Source: Crossaster papposus
Taxonomy: Eukaryota; Echinodermata; Asteroidea; Velatida; Solasteridae
Assembly: GCA_037893245.1 (NCBI GenBank)
Contig: JBAIAA010000028.1
Coordinates: forward strand, 1,240,001 to 1,304,000
Reading direction: 5' to 3'
DNA length: 64,000 nt
The notes below the pieces were generated by a model, which did no database searches, was not told the origin of the DNA, and saw only the letters and a list, made by a program, of their open reading frames with translations. Shown here piece by piece: positions 44,657-58,000 of this stretch (position 1 is the first letter of the stretch; each line of letters opens with the position of its first letter). Both the position numbers and the translations under genes were made by a program.

Positions 44657-45762
44657 CCTCATCGCCACCTAAGGTCATCTGGCAAACATCTTCTTGTGAC
44701 ACCAAGAACTAGAACATTGGGCCGTATGCATAAAAACTAGCATTTGCTTTTACTATCAATTTTCAAGCATTTACTGGAATCTGTATGAATAAAAAATAAA
44801 GCAAAAGGTTTTACTTGAAAGTATTTGCTAAAGACTAAAAGTATTTACTTTTTAATTTCCAGCATTTGCTAGAATATTAGTATTTGCTCCATTTGGTATG
44901 AATAAAAATGAGTAAATGCTTCAGATTTGCAGTATTTACTCGTAATTTTTCAAGGTTGGGTCGGGGCTACCTTGAAAAAAGAGAAGCAAATACTAATATA
45001 AAAAATAGAAGCTTTTGTATATTGTGGTTAGGCAGGAAAAGTTATGAACATGGAAGATGGATTGTCTAGGATTAAAATGCAAGCAGTTGTACTGATTTTG
45101 GGCAAGGAAATGAGACGTAGATGGCCGATAATTTCTTGCAATATTGCTGAGACAGAAAACGGCATCGTGACTGCGAAGCAGTAACTTGAGGTTCCGATTT
45201 CATTCAAACACCCCTGTCAGCGTACGAGCGTCTATGCGTGGGTGTGTATCGTACACACAATAGAGACTCTATTGTTATAAACCATTCGGCTGTGAAATCA
45301 ATTGCAAGTAAAAAGCATTTACTGCTATTTCAGCCAGTAAATGCTAAACAGTAAAACTTTATTTTATTCATACGAATTGAAGCATTTGCTTTTACTTAAT
45401 GCTTTTACTTCGAAGTAAATGCTTTTACTTTTTGCTTGTACTTCATAGCATTTGCTAGTTTTTATTCATACGACCCATTGTATGGTGACCAAGCCTTCTC
45501 AGTCTCGGCCCCCACTCTATGGAACTCTTTGCCTCGTCAGGAAATTCGTAGCTGTCAATCTTTACAAACCTTCAAATGCCTTCTTAAAACATTCATGTTT
45601 AACTCAACTTATAATTAGAATGCTTGTTTTTGTTTCAAGTGACTTGGAAATTAATTATTATTGTACGGTAACTTTTCTTAAAGCGCCTCGGAATATGTCT
45701 ACATAGATAGATGGCGCTTTACAAATGCTTGTACAGTATTATTATTATTATTATTATTATTA
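44657..45762 (+). mobile_element. CR1/L2-like LINE 3' end in the foldback loop, interrupted
   Basis: 44660-44718 encodes HLRSSGKHLLVTPRTRTL and 45477-45618 continues YGDQAFSVSAPTLWNSLP ... FKCLLKTFMFNSTYN, then a stop. Together they are the usual C-terminus of CR1/L2 ORF2. The 3' UTR has AGCGCCTCGGAATATG and ATAGATGGCGCTTT, and ends in (TTA)n at 45739-45762. It is interrupted by the MITE at 44719-45476. Confidence 0.85.
44719..45476. mobile_element. 758-bp MITE with 3-bp target duplication inside the LINE
   Basis: Ends GGGCCGTATGCATAAAAACT and AGTTTTTATTCATACGACCC are inverted. ATT is duplicated (44716-44718 and 45477-45479), and removing the element restores the LINE reading frame exactly. 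The interior is full of AGCATTTGCT / AGTAAATGCTT words in both orientations. A 3-bp duplication with GGG-type ends suggests PIF/Harbinger, as inference. Confidence 0.85.
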
Positions 45763-47715
45763 TCTGAATAGTTAAAAAAAAACATACGGTTGTCGGGAAT
45801 TTGCTTGCAAGGCATGCAGTGCTCAAGGAGACCATTTCACGAGGGGACCGTGCAGTGGTCAGTTCATTTTCTTAACTGGTCGTTGATTGATAAATAGCAT
45901 CAACGGCCTTCTCCGACACAAGCACGTAATCCGTATGTTTACGTACATGTACATGTACATGTGTTATGGTATACGAAGACTACGCACGTGGTGCAGTGTA
46001 TACATTGTACTGCACCACGTGCAGTACAATGTATACATTGTGAATATGCATTGTGAATATGCATCTAACGTATGATTGGCTCAACTAGATTGTGTACATG
46101 TACACGTACGTCAACAAGGTTGGTCGGATTTATGCCTCTTTGGCGCGGTGTACTTTTCATCGGTCTTTTTTCATCGGTCTTTTTTCATCGGTCTTTTTTC
46201 ATCGGTCTTTTTTCATCGGTCTTTTTTCATCGATCGGTCGATGGCAACGACCGATCGGTCGATGTAAAACACCGATCGGTAGAAAGAAAGACCGATCGCT
46301 CGATGTAAAAGACCGATCGGTCGATGTAAAAGACCGATCGGTCGATGTAAAAGACCGATCGGTAGAAAGACCGATCGGTCGATAAAAGACCGATCGGTCG
46401 ATGTAAAAGACCGATCGGTAGAAAGACCGATCGGTCGATGTAAAAGACCGATCGGTAGAAAGACCGATCGGTCGATGTAAAAAAACGATCGATCGATGTA
46501 CAAGACCGATCGGTCGATGTAAAAGACCGATCGGTCGATGCAAAAGACCGATCGATGCGTTGAACGGGGTTTATGCCTCTTTGGCGTTCCATACCAAACG
46601 CCGCACCACAAAGAACTACTAAGCGGCCCAAAACGAACCGGACTCAAATTGTACGCAGACAAAAGCGTGGTAATAAGGACCGCTTGTGTCAATGCCCTCC
46701 GTGCAAGAAAGGGACGCCAGCTTTTACAAGTCTTCAGTTTAAAAAAAAGCAATTCATCTGAACAATACATGATTGACGGATGTTTGTAAGCATTAGATCA
46801 TAGAGCTGACAACTCCAATGTGAGACAGCGGCCAAACCCCAGCTTCGTCTCCGTCTTGCTTCGTTTTTGCAGTTTGACAATGGCGATGGAGCCAGACCTA
46901 AGCTGTAGTTTGGAAAACGGCCAGTGGGTGATGGGCAAAACGATGTTCTTTTAATTAAAGAAAACCAATTTACTTGGGGGTTTTTTCATATGAATTCTTG
47001 GTGGGGCTAACAAATATTCCCTATTGGAGAGTCAGTAAAAATACGCCCCCCCCCCCCCGCGACCGAAATTTCGAATTGCACACAAACAAAATAAATATGT
47101 TTCCATTCTGTGCCCCTAGAAAATTGGTGCACCCCACGTGGCTGACAAATTAACCCTAGTTACCCTAGGTACATTCCAACTAAACCTTTAGATGGGACCA
47201 CACTGGATTGACTGGAAATATTAGGCATGTGCGTTCAAAGACCAAGTTTCCCTCCCAATGTTATGCTTTTTAAAATAATTATACCTAAGAGCACATGCAA
47301 AAAATACATATTTTGTGTCCCCAATTTTTTTTTACTTTTTCGATTTAACGCCGACCGTCCGATGAGACGAATTTAGAACGAATCAGAATGCTACAAACTT
47401 GAAATATGCACCTTAATTGAAATTGTAATATTTCAAAATTGAAATACAGCTCGGCGATGTCCGCTGACGAAATTCAAGTGTCATTACAGTGAATGCGTGT
47501 GACATGTGTAAAAATGACAGGGAAAACCTGTACTAAATCTTGGGATGAGCAACTATTCATTTTCCAACGGTTCCACAAGGGCTTGATTCCATCTACCAAT
47601 GTTTTTTTCAAATAGTCACTTCTATCACTATATACCGATTGGTGATATTGTGCCGTGCCTTTGATGGTACAAGCATGAAATTTGACACACAGTCGGAGTA
47701 TGTCATGAGAAAGAT

Positions 47716-47848
47716 AGGACCATCGCAGATTTGTCCTTAAAATTAAATAGGTATAGAATAACAAACAATTTTCAAGATTTTCAAAATGGCTGTCATTGCT
47801 TGTTATTCTATCGAGATTCATTCAAAGGGCAAATCTGCGATGGCCCTA
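47716..47848. mobile_element. MITE (GGGACATCGCAGATTTGTCC family), U2 copy
   Basis: Uninterrupted copy that shows the empty site for the 755-bp element in U1. Confidence 0.7.
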
Positions 47849-50396
47849 TTTCGAAATATATTTCTCATGACATATTCTGACCATGTGTGCTAAATTTCAT
47901 CAAAGGTATCATATCAATTCCCCCAAATACTGCCCCACTATGCAATGTGTATACGGACCTGAGTGCGCGCTTCTATACCAAAGCCGCCTTGTTTACATGG
48001 TCTGTACTAGCGTGGATACATGTACATGTACTATGCAATCATTGTGTTGACGTTGATCCAATGTGTCAACACACTTTGTAGCCAATCCAGCGGTAATCCC
48101 ATATCACTGCTACCTGTTATTACTGTCTGACAAGTTGTGCATTATTGATCAAGTTTGAATGCCACTTGTAATGCCGAGCGGGTTACACAGCGTGAAGTGG
48201 CGACATCTTTCTAAATTCAAACGCATTCCGAAAGATAATGACTTTAGAAGGCTATCGTCTCTTGCTCGTTAGAATTGTAGGTTGAAATAAAACAAACAGA
48301 TTTTACCTTAAGAGGTGGATGTTTTTTTCTTCAAAAATGACCTAAAGAACAATTTGCTTCAAAAATTCCTTATTCCAACTAACACTATACATATACTTGA
48401 TAATCTTAAAATATACCACTACATGTATAGAGAATAGACAATTTGCCCTCTTTTTAATTTGTGTTGAAACGTGCGGTGGTATGCTCAAGCGTCGTGTTTT
48501 GCAAAAACTTTGGTTAAGATCGACGTCGCAGCTCAGATCGCCTTCAAATTATGTGGCATTTGAGGCCATTCCTTAACCAAATTAATACAAAACACGATAC
48601 GTGCGCCTGTTAAAAGAGAGCACATAGTCTATAGGTAGAATACATCTCAAGACTTTAATCGGAGAATTAAGGCAGTAATACCCCCACCCTTCGTGTCCCG
48701 GCCATTAGAACATTCCCCATATTTTTGTAGTGACAAACAAAACATTTGTATTGCCTTTCCAGCAGTTGTCGACGGCATCAAATACTGAAATAAGAAGAAC
48801 CGACTGTTCAAAATCCGAAGGTTCGTTTGTCCGAAGGCTCGTTAGTCCAAAGGTTCGACAGTATAATACGAAAGTTCGATAGTCCGAAGTACCGTGTCAT
48901 GCCGTGTCATGGCACTGTCATGCTTTCTAGTGCAGTCGTCTTACCGTAAAATACGGTAACTTTGGCCCGGCACCGTAACTTTGGCCAACACATGCCAATA
49001 TTTTGTTGATGGTCTTACTTGTATTTTTGGACATAATGGTTTTTTTAATTGTCAAGAGGGAGTTAACAAATACTATCGAACTGGATTTTCTGTAATATCT
49101 TACACATTAGATCCCCAAACGATTTGACCAAGGTTGCCAGTCTCCCAGTTTTACGGTACCACTCGACCACCAAGCTAGCAGGGGTCGGCTGGCTGGTTCA
49201 GTCGGCAGAGGGTCGTGGGCTCGAGTCCCACCCAAGTTAGTGATACTTTTGATTATTTCTGGCCAAAACAAACCTGGTATTGAAATTACAAATCTGATTA
49301 CAAATCTGACATTGAATTTACATCTCTCGACACAAATAATTACATCTTATGAAATTAGTTGTACAGTGTACATTAGTTGTATTAAGTGACTTGAATGTTA
49401 GTAGAATTGATACTTTGAGTAAGTTTAAAAGTCTTTGATGTTTCCGTGGCCGTCTCTGCGGCGGCCAACAAACGATCGTGTGAAGGCGCAACTACTGAGT
49501 GAAGTTGCCGTAGCGGCTCCTTTGCGGTGCGACTGAGAAAATATCACAGGACCCGGCAGGGCGCATCACCGCGACCGCAGGTCGTTCTTCGCAAACCGCG
49601 TTGCATCCAACAAGGAATTGGGTAACTAAGTGCATTTTGTCCCGTCACAAAATGTAACCAATTACATTTTGTCCCGTCACAAAATGTAACCAATTACACT
49701 TGGAATGAGGCCGTGTACGGAGTGATGATTATTTATCGTGTCACTTGCTACATTGAGCTTTGGGTTAGAAATCTCTTCCTTTTAGTGTCAGCCTATATAT
49801 GGATACATTTGCTGGAGGGATTTTGCAACCCCCCCCCCCCCCACCCTTTATTTATTTCTCCAAAAATTATAATTGTTTGCTTGCAAGTGAGTGATTCATC
49901 TGGGCAATTTTCTTTTGCTGGCAAGGAAAACAAAGGTCCTTTTTTCATATGAACTTTTGGTGGGGCGAAGAAATATTCCCTATGTCACAATCAGCACCAT
50001 CCAGATGAGTCGGAGAACATCGGTGGTCCGTGTCTCCCCTCCCCCTCCCCCTCCCCCCCCCCCCCCCCCCCATCCCCCCCCCCCCCCCCCCATCCCCCCC
50101 CCCCCCCGGTGATCCCCCATTTGAAATTTCGAATTACACACAAACACTATAATTGCGCTAGATATCCTTTAATTATTCCGGAAAATATAATTTTATGAAG
50201 AAAAAACACAAATAACATAAGAATAACTGCTCGACACTGGTTTTGTGCATTTCTCGGCATCCATGATTGTAAAACTTCGGTCAGTTAAACGATATTTACA
50301 ATAAGATACAACCCCCCAAAATCTACCCATTCATGATAATAATTCAAGCAATTACGAATGGTGTATCCAACCTTTAAAGGGATAGTATTGTAGTAT

Positions 50397-50795
50397 CATC
50401 ATCATCATCCATCATTTAGGCTGTGTTCATCCAGTGTAGGATGTAGCCCTCCTCATGAAAATGCCATTCATTTCTATTTCTTGCAGTTCTGGTCCATGTT
50501 GTACCTGCATATGCCCTGATGTCATCTCTCCATCTTCTTTTCTGTCTACCTCTTTTCCTTTTCCCTGTCCTTGGTTGCCAATCCATTATTCTTGTTGTCC
50601 ATCTATTGTCATTTCTTCGGGCAGTGTGTCCAGCCCATCTCCATTTAGCTTGTTTTATTGTCCTTATGATGTCTCTTACTCCAGTTTTCTTTCGTATTTC
50701 TGTGCATTTAATCCTGTCTCGAATTGAGATATGTAGCATTTGTCTCTCCATTGCTCTTTGTGCTGTGCGGAGTTTATGTTCTATTAGTTTTCTAT
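50397..50795 (-). mobile_element. 5'-truncated RTE-like LINE fragment with 14-bp target duplication
   Basis: The minus strand encodes the C-terminus of an RTE-type ORF2: KLRTAQRAMERQMLHISI, RDRIKCTEIR, IKQAKWRWAGHTARR, RWTTRIMDWQPRTGKRKRG, RRWRDDI and ARNRNEWHFHEEGY. It ends in a short (TGA)n-like tail (CATCATCATC on the plus strand at 50397). TAGTATTGTAGTAT is perfectly duplicated at 50383-50396 and 50796-50809. Too short to be active. Confidence 0.9.
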
Positions 50796-50963
50796 TAGTA
50801 TTGTAGTATGTTACAGCAAATTTCGTTACACTGACTTATTTGACGTTTGGGTTCGTACATGACTTTTGTAGATGCTGTAGAAATTATTTAATTTACTGAT
50901 TTGTGAGGCGTCGGACCTCTGAGACGTTGGACTTATGCACTTGTCAATTGATATCCCGGCCCC

Positions 50964-52086
50964 TGGGTACCCGGGGATGGCCGGGACTTTGCTGCCTTGT
51001 GGCCGGGGAGTTGACCCTTTTTTTGCCCGGGTGTTCCGGGCGTATGCCGGGATTTGTTGAGGGAGTCAGTTCACGCATGACAAAAAGCCGGGATTTGGAG
51101 GCCGGGAGTTGGGCCGGGATTTGGCCGGGTTTAGCTAAAGAGATGGCCGTGACTTGCCGTGGCCTTTCATCCACTGGAAACAGGGGCCGGGGCAAGTAGG
51201 CCGGGGTTAATAATAAGTGCAAAGTTAATCACTGAGCGGTATCCAGCATACATAGCAACCACACAAGCCTCCCTTATTTCATTCGTTATCGATGTTTCCG
51301 TCATTATTTGTTATAAACGATTACTGTTGTCGTGCTGAGATCCTGAGCTACCACGCCGTGATTCTATTCGGCCTCTAAAATCAATATGTGATATTTCCGA
51401 CACAAATCAGAAGATATCTAAAAAAGTAACGCAAATTCCTAAAAACAAGACATCCGCGAGCTTCATTCATCCCGTACTCGTGCAAGCGGCAGCCCCATAG
51501 TCCTGGGGTGAGCTGCCCGTAGGTTCCCGTACCTGTAGGTATGCATGCAGCTAGCTCACGTCGCGTCATCGACATCATATCGGCGATTTGTCTATATTCA
51601 AGTGTACCGTACGCAAAAGTCACATCACAACTCAAAAAACACGCACAGAAAACACAACATTTTCTTCATTAAATTCACTCTATTTAATCAAACCAACATA
51701 ATATCATCATTCAAATAAGCTTAGTCTACGGAAAAATCATGAAAAGATGAATTCTAAGTATATATTTTTCGAGATAGGCCTAAGTATTAGCACAAAAACA
51801 AGATCGAAATTTGTGTCTGGTCGGAATAGGAAGCCCTATTAACCGGGGTCCGTTTGGCATCGCTACTTCAAGCTTGAGCCGGGCTTGCTGCTCTTTGCCC
51901 GGCTAGCGGGGGTCGGGACTTGGCCGGAGTTTGGCGCTCATTGCCCGGCTAGCGGGGGTCGGGACTTGACCGGGGATTGGCACACAAATTGCCCCGCTTG
52001 TCCGGAACTTGGCCGGGACATGGCCGGGGGGTTTAACATTTCAAAAATGCACCTCATGTGCAAGTCCCGGCCATCCCGGGTACCCA
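50964..52086. mobile_element. GC-rich 1.12-kb element with TGGGTACCCGGG inverted ends, U2 copy
   Basis: The left end TGGGTACCCGGGGATGGCCG and the inverse of the right end TGGGTACCCGGGATGGCCGG match over about 25 bp. Both subterminal regions are packed with GGGACTTGGCCGG / GCCGGGATTTGGCCGGG words, a pattern typical of transposase-binding repeats. The middle is AT-rich with no transposase. Complete in U2 and U3, eroded in U1. Confidence 0.7.
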
Positions 52087-52090
52087 TTAT

Positions 52091-55000
52091 TACATAAAAC
52101 ATGTATAATTAATAGGCCATCAGCCTCGTTAAAAGAACCTGACAGCCGTTGATTTGACGTGAATGGTATTTTACATTTATTTGTGTGTGTAATTTTCGAA
52201 AATTGATGGGTTTGGGGGATTCATTATAGTAAATATTGTGACGATTATCGGTTTTAAAGTTGTATGTGTTCATAGATGCTGAGAAAAACCAAGAACATTC
52301 ATGCCGTTTTTTGTTCCTTGACTGGTTCCTTGACTTTCTTCAAACGAAACAGAGCAAGTATTTATAGACGTCAGGTAATTATCAGGTTAGGAAACCAGAC
52401 TAGTTAGCTGCCACACATTCACAGATGTGTAACAGTAAACAAATAAAACGTGGACTAACTAAATTTAATCAATAATTGGGGGCAGTGTTTGGAAACAATA
52501 AGGTATTTCCAACTATTGTCGCCGGCAATCGTTGAAAATTGATACAAAATTCCACTTTTCTTGAAAACCACAGCACACCAGACGCTTTGAATGTTATTCA
52601 CCGTACAGTCAAGTAAGGTACTCCATAATAATTTAGTAGTTTCTTTTTTGTATGTTTGCAAAACAGTAAACTACCTTCAAAGGTATGGGACACATATTTG
52701 TCAGTTGTGCATCATTTAAAACAGCAAAAGTTCTTAAAATCTAAAGAATGGTGCTTGACAACTAACCTGACAATATTTTAGCTCTTTAAATGCTGTAAAT
52801 TCTGAGGAAATAATTTGCAAGTACTATTATTTGATCTTCAAAATGACAGCATGCCAGAAGGAATAATTTCACAGGGAGTTCAGAGTCATTAATATCTTAA
52901 CATCAAGTAAGCTCCTGAATAATTATTTGGTTGGTCACTTTTTGGATGGTTGCAAAAAGTATACTATCCCTTTAGATTTGGTCACTGAAAAGTTTTTTGT
53001 TACAGGACAAGTAATTATAAAGTCGTGGGGGTCATAAATTAGAAGTCGGCCAGCCAGTCGGCACGCATCAATAGGCCGACAACGCTGGCAGATCGGCCCC
53101 CAAACGCCGCACCACAAAGAACTACTAAGCAGCCCAAAACGAACCGGACTCAAATTGTACGCAGACAAAAGCGTGGTAATAAGGACCGCTTGTGTCAATG
53201 CCCTCCGTGCAAGAAAGCGACACCAGCTTTTACAAGTCTCTAGTACAACAAAAGCAATTAATCGGAACAATACATGATTGACGGATGTTTGTAAGCATTA
53301 GATCATGGAGCTGACAACTCCAATATGAGACAGCGGCCAAACCCAAGCTTCGTCTTCGTCTTGGGCTTCGTTTGGGCAGTTTGGCAATGGTGATGGAGCC
53401 GGACCTAAGCTGTGGTTTGGAAAACGGCCAGTGAGTGATGGGCAAAATGATGTTCTTTTAAAGAAAACAAATTTACTTGGGTTGTTTTTTCATATGAATT
53501 TTCGAAATTTTGAATTGCACACAAACAAAATATATATGTCGCCATTCAGTGCCCCTTGAAAATGTGTGCACACTCATGTGGCTGACAAATTAACCCTAGT
53601 TACACCACTGGGGAACATTCCAACTAACGTTTAGATGGAACCACACTGGATTGACTGGAAATATTGGGCAAGTGCGTTCAAAGACCAAGTTTCCCTTCTA
53701 ATGTTATGCTTCTTAAAATAATTATACCTAATAGCCCATGCAATGTAATGCAATTATTGAAAATACATATTTTGTGTCCCAGAAAAAGATTTTTTTCTTT
53801 TTCGATTTAACGCCGACCGTCCGATGAGACGAATTTAGGACGAATCACAATTCTACAAACTTAAAATGTATGCACCTTAAATTGAAATTGTAACATTTCA
53901 AAATTGAAATAGAGCTCGGCGATGTCCGCTGATGAAATTCAAGTGTCATTACAGTGAATGTGTGTGACATGTGTTAAAATGACAGGGAAAACCTATACTA
54001 AATCTTGGGATGAGCAACCATTCATTTTCCAACGGTTCAACAAGGGCTTGATTCCATCTACCAATTTGTTTTTCAAATAGTCACTTCTATCACTAGTACA
54101 TATACCGATTGGTGATATTGTGCCGTGCATTTGATGGTACAAGCAGAAAATTTGGCACACAGTCGGAGTATGTCATGAGAAAGATAGGATCATCGCAGAT
54201 TTGTCCTTTGAAAAAAATGGGTATAAAATAACAAGCAGTTTTCAAAACATTCAAAATGGCTGTTATTGCTTGTTATTCTACCGATATTTATTCAAAGGGC
54301 AAATATGCGATGGCCCTATTTCAAAATATATTTCTCATGACATACTCTGACCATGTTCTGACTGTGCGCTAAATGTCATCAAAGGGAACATAATTCCCCA
54401 AATACTGCCCCACTACGCAATGTACATGTATTCACGGACCTGGGTGCGCGCTTCTATACCAAAGCCCCCTTGTTGACATGGTCTGTACTACCGTGGATGG
54501 TACATTGACAATCATTGTGTTGACGTTGATCCAATGTGTCAACACATTTTGTAGCCAATCCATCGGTAATCCCATATCACTGCTACCTGTTATTACTGTC
54601 TGACAAGTTTGAATGCAACTTGTAATGCCACCCGGCTTACACAGCGTGAAGTGGCGACTCATTTTTTAATTCAAACGCATTCCGGAAGATTACTTAGAAG
54701 GCTATACCGTCTCTTGCGCGTTAATTGTAGGTTGAAATAAAACAAACAGATTTTTTCTTGTAAATGGCCTAAAAAACTATTTGCTTCAAAAATTCCTTAT
54801 TCCAACCAACACTATACATATACTTGATAATCTTAAAATATACCACTACATGTATAGAGAATAGACAATTTGCCCTCTTTTTAATCTGTATTGAAATGTG
54901 CGGTGGTATGCGCAAGCGTCGTGTTTTGCAAAAACTTTGTTAAGGAGCGACGTCGCAGCTCAGATCGCGTTCAAATTATGTGGCATTTGAGGTCATTCCT

Positions 55001-58000
55001 TAACCAAATTAATACAAAACACGATACATGCGCCTGTAAAAAGAGAGCACATCGTCTATAGGTAGAATACATTTGTTGCACTAAAGGCATTTGTTTTCAT
55101 CTCAAGACTTCAATCGGAGAATTAAGGCAGTAATACCCCACCCTTCGTGTCCTGACCATTAGAACATTCCCCAGATTTTTGTAGTGACAAACAAAACATT
55201 TGTATTGCCTTTCCAGCAGTTGTCGACGGCATCAAATACTGAAATAAGAAGAACCGACTGTACAAAATCCGAAGGTTCGTTTGTCCGAAGGCTCGTTAGT
55301 CCGAAGGTTCGACAATACGAAAGTTCGATAGTCCGAAGTACAGTGTCATGCCGTGTCATGGCACTGTCAGTGCAGTCGTCTTACCGTAAAATACGGTAAC
55401 TTTGGCCCGGCGTGGTAACTTTGGCCAACACATGCCAATATTTTGTTGATGGTCTTACTTGTATTTTTGGACATAAAGTTTTTTTAATTGTCAAGAGAGA
55501 GTTAACAAATACTATCGAACTGGATTTTCTGTAATATCTTATACATTAGATCTCCAAACGATCTGACCAAGGTTGCCAAAGTCTCCCAGTTTTACGGTAC
55601 CACTCGACCAACGAGCTAGGGGGTCGGCTGGCTGGTTTAGTCGGCAGAGGGTCGTGGGCTCGAGTCCCACCCAATACTTTCGATTATTTCTGGCCCATAA
55701 AACCTGGTATTGAAATTACCAATCTGATTACAAATCTGATATTGAATTTACATCTCTCGACGCAAATAATTACATCTTATGAAATTAGTTGTACAGTGTA
55801 CATTAGTTGCATCGTCCATGGTTATATTAAGTGACTTGTAAGGTTAGTAGAATTGATACTTTGAGTCAAGTTTAAAAGTCTTTGATGTTCCCGTGGCCGT
55901 CTGGGCAAAAGATCATGTGAAGGCGCAACTACTGAATGAAGTTGCCGTAGCGGCTCCTTTGCGGTGCGACAGAAAATATCACAGGACCCGGCAGGCCATC
56001 ACCGCGACCGCGTTGCATCCAAAAAGGAATTGGGTAACTGAGTGCATTTTGTTCCGTCACAAAAAGTAACCAATTACACCTGGAATGAGGCCGTGTAAGG
56101 AGTGATGATTATTTATTGCGTCACTTGCTACATTGAGCTTTGGGTTAGAAATCCCTTCCTTTTAGCGTGGGCCTATATAGGGATACATTTGCTGGAGGAA
56201 TGTTGCAACACCCTCCCCCCCCCCCCCCCCAATCCACCCTAGCTCCCTGTTCAGCCATAATGCACATACAATCATACAATCAACTTTTTTGTGAATCCAC
56301 TAAGATTTTGTTATTTATTTATTTCTTCTAAAATTATAATTGTTTGCTTGCAAGTGAGTGATTCATCTGGGCAATTTTCTTTTGCTGGCAAAGAAAACAA
56401 AGGTCCCTTTTTCATATGAACTTTTGGTGGGGCGAAGAAATATTCCCTATGTCACAATCAGCACCATTGTGTCTCTCCCCCCCCCCCCCCCCCCTCGCCC
56501 ACCCCGGTGATCCCCCATTTCAAATTTCGAAATACACACCAACAATATAATTGCGCTAGATATCCTTTAATTATTCCAAAAAATATAATTTTATAAAGAA
56601 ATAACACAAATAACATAAGAATAACTGCTCGACACTGGTTGAAAACAAACGCTGTTTTTTCGTTCTTTTCTCGGCATCCATGATTTAAAAACTTTGGACA
56701 GGTCAGTTCACAATATTTAGAATAAGATACAACCCCAAAAATCTACCCATTCATGATAATTCAAGCAATTACGAATGGTGTGTCCAACCTTTAAAGGGAA
56801 TGTACATCTCTTTATATTGCTGTAATTTTCAGAAATTGATGGTTGGGGGTGGGAGGGTAGTATGTTAGAGCACATTTCGTTACACTGACTTATTTGACGT
56901 TTGGGTTCGTAGATGCTGTAGAAATTATTTAATTGTCTGATTTGTGAGGCGTCGGACCTCTAAGACGTTGGACTTATGCACTTGTCAATTGATATCCCGG
57001 CCCCTGGGTACCCGGGGATGGCCGGGACTTTGCTGCCTTGTAGCCGGGGAGTTGACCCTTTTTTTCGCCCGGGTGTACCGGGCGTATGCCGGGACTTGTT
57101 GAGAGAGTTCACGCATGACAAAAAGCCGGGATTTGGGGGCCGGGATTTGGGCCGGGATTTGGCCGGGTTTAGCTAAAGAGATGGCCGTGACTTGCCGTGG
57201 CCTTTCATCCACTGGAAACAGGGGCCGGGGCAAGTAGGCCGGGGTTAATAATACGTGCAAAGTTAATTACTGAGCGGTATCCAGCATACATAGCAACCAC
57301 ACAAGCCTCCCTTATTTCATTCGTTATCGATGTTTCCGTCATTATTAGTTATAAACGATTACTGTTGTCGTGCTGAGATCATGAGCTACCACGCCGTGAT
57401 TCTATTCGGCCTCTAAAATCAATATGTGATATTTCCGACACAAATCAGAATATAGTCTAAAAAAGTAACGCAAATTCCTAAAAACAAGACATCCGCGAGC
57501 TTCATTCATCCCGTACTCGTGCAAGCGGCAGCCCCATAGTCCTAGGGCGAGCTGCCCGTAGGTTCCCGTACCTGTAGGTATGCATGCAGCTAGCTCACGT
57601 CGCGTCATCGACATCATATCGGCGACTTGTCTATATTAAAGTGCACCGTACGCAAAAGTCACATCACAACTCAAAAAACAAGCACAGAAAACACAAATTT
57701 GTCTTCATTCAATTCACTTTATTTAATCAAACCAACATAATATCATCATTCAAATAAGCTTAGTCTACGGAAAAATCAAGAAAAGAGGAATTCTATAAGT
57801 ATATATTTTTCGAGATAGGCCTATTAGCACAAAAACAAGATCGAAATTTGTGTCTGGTCGGAATAGGAAGCCCTATTAATCGGGGTCCGTTTGGCATCGC
57901 TACTTCAAGCTTGAGCCGGGCTTGCTGCTCTTTGCCCGGCTAGCGGGGGTCGGGACTTGGCCGGAGTTTGGCGCTCATTGCCCGGCTAGCGGGGGTCGGG

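Larger units (their letters stand above)
43913..46593. mobile_element. 2,681-bp foldback element with 21-bp repeat arrays in each arm
   Basis: Ends TATGGAACGCC and GGCGTTCCATA are inverted and flanked by a perfect CCAAAC duplication (43907-43912 and 46594-46599). U1, U3 and U4 have one CCAAAC and no insert. Left arm 43913-44656 and right arm 45795-46593 are reverse complements at high identity. Each carries an array (about 43955-44340 and 46155-46560) of a 21-bp unit, GATCGGTCTTTTACATCGACC, mixed with a 16-bp variant lacking TTACATC. Unit junctions form the 12-bp palindrome GACCGATCGGTC. The loop is a LINE fragment. No transposase. The open frames (repeats of TDRSFTS / GLLHRPI and YIDRSVF) are read-throughs of the array and not genes. 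Confidence 0.9.
43137..52090. repeat. Array unit U2
   Basis: Second full unit. Its extra length over about 6 kb is explained by the 2,681-bp foldback element (43913-46593) and a 399-bp RTE fragment (50397-50795). Flanking order is the same as in U1 and U3. Confidence 0.85.

Noticed and set aside
50891-51222. GC-rich open frames in both directions at 50903-51222 and 56976-57260
   Set aside because: They coincide with the subterminal repeats of the GC-rich element and recur with frame-breaking indels between copies.
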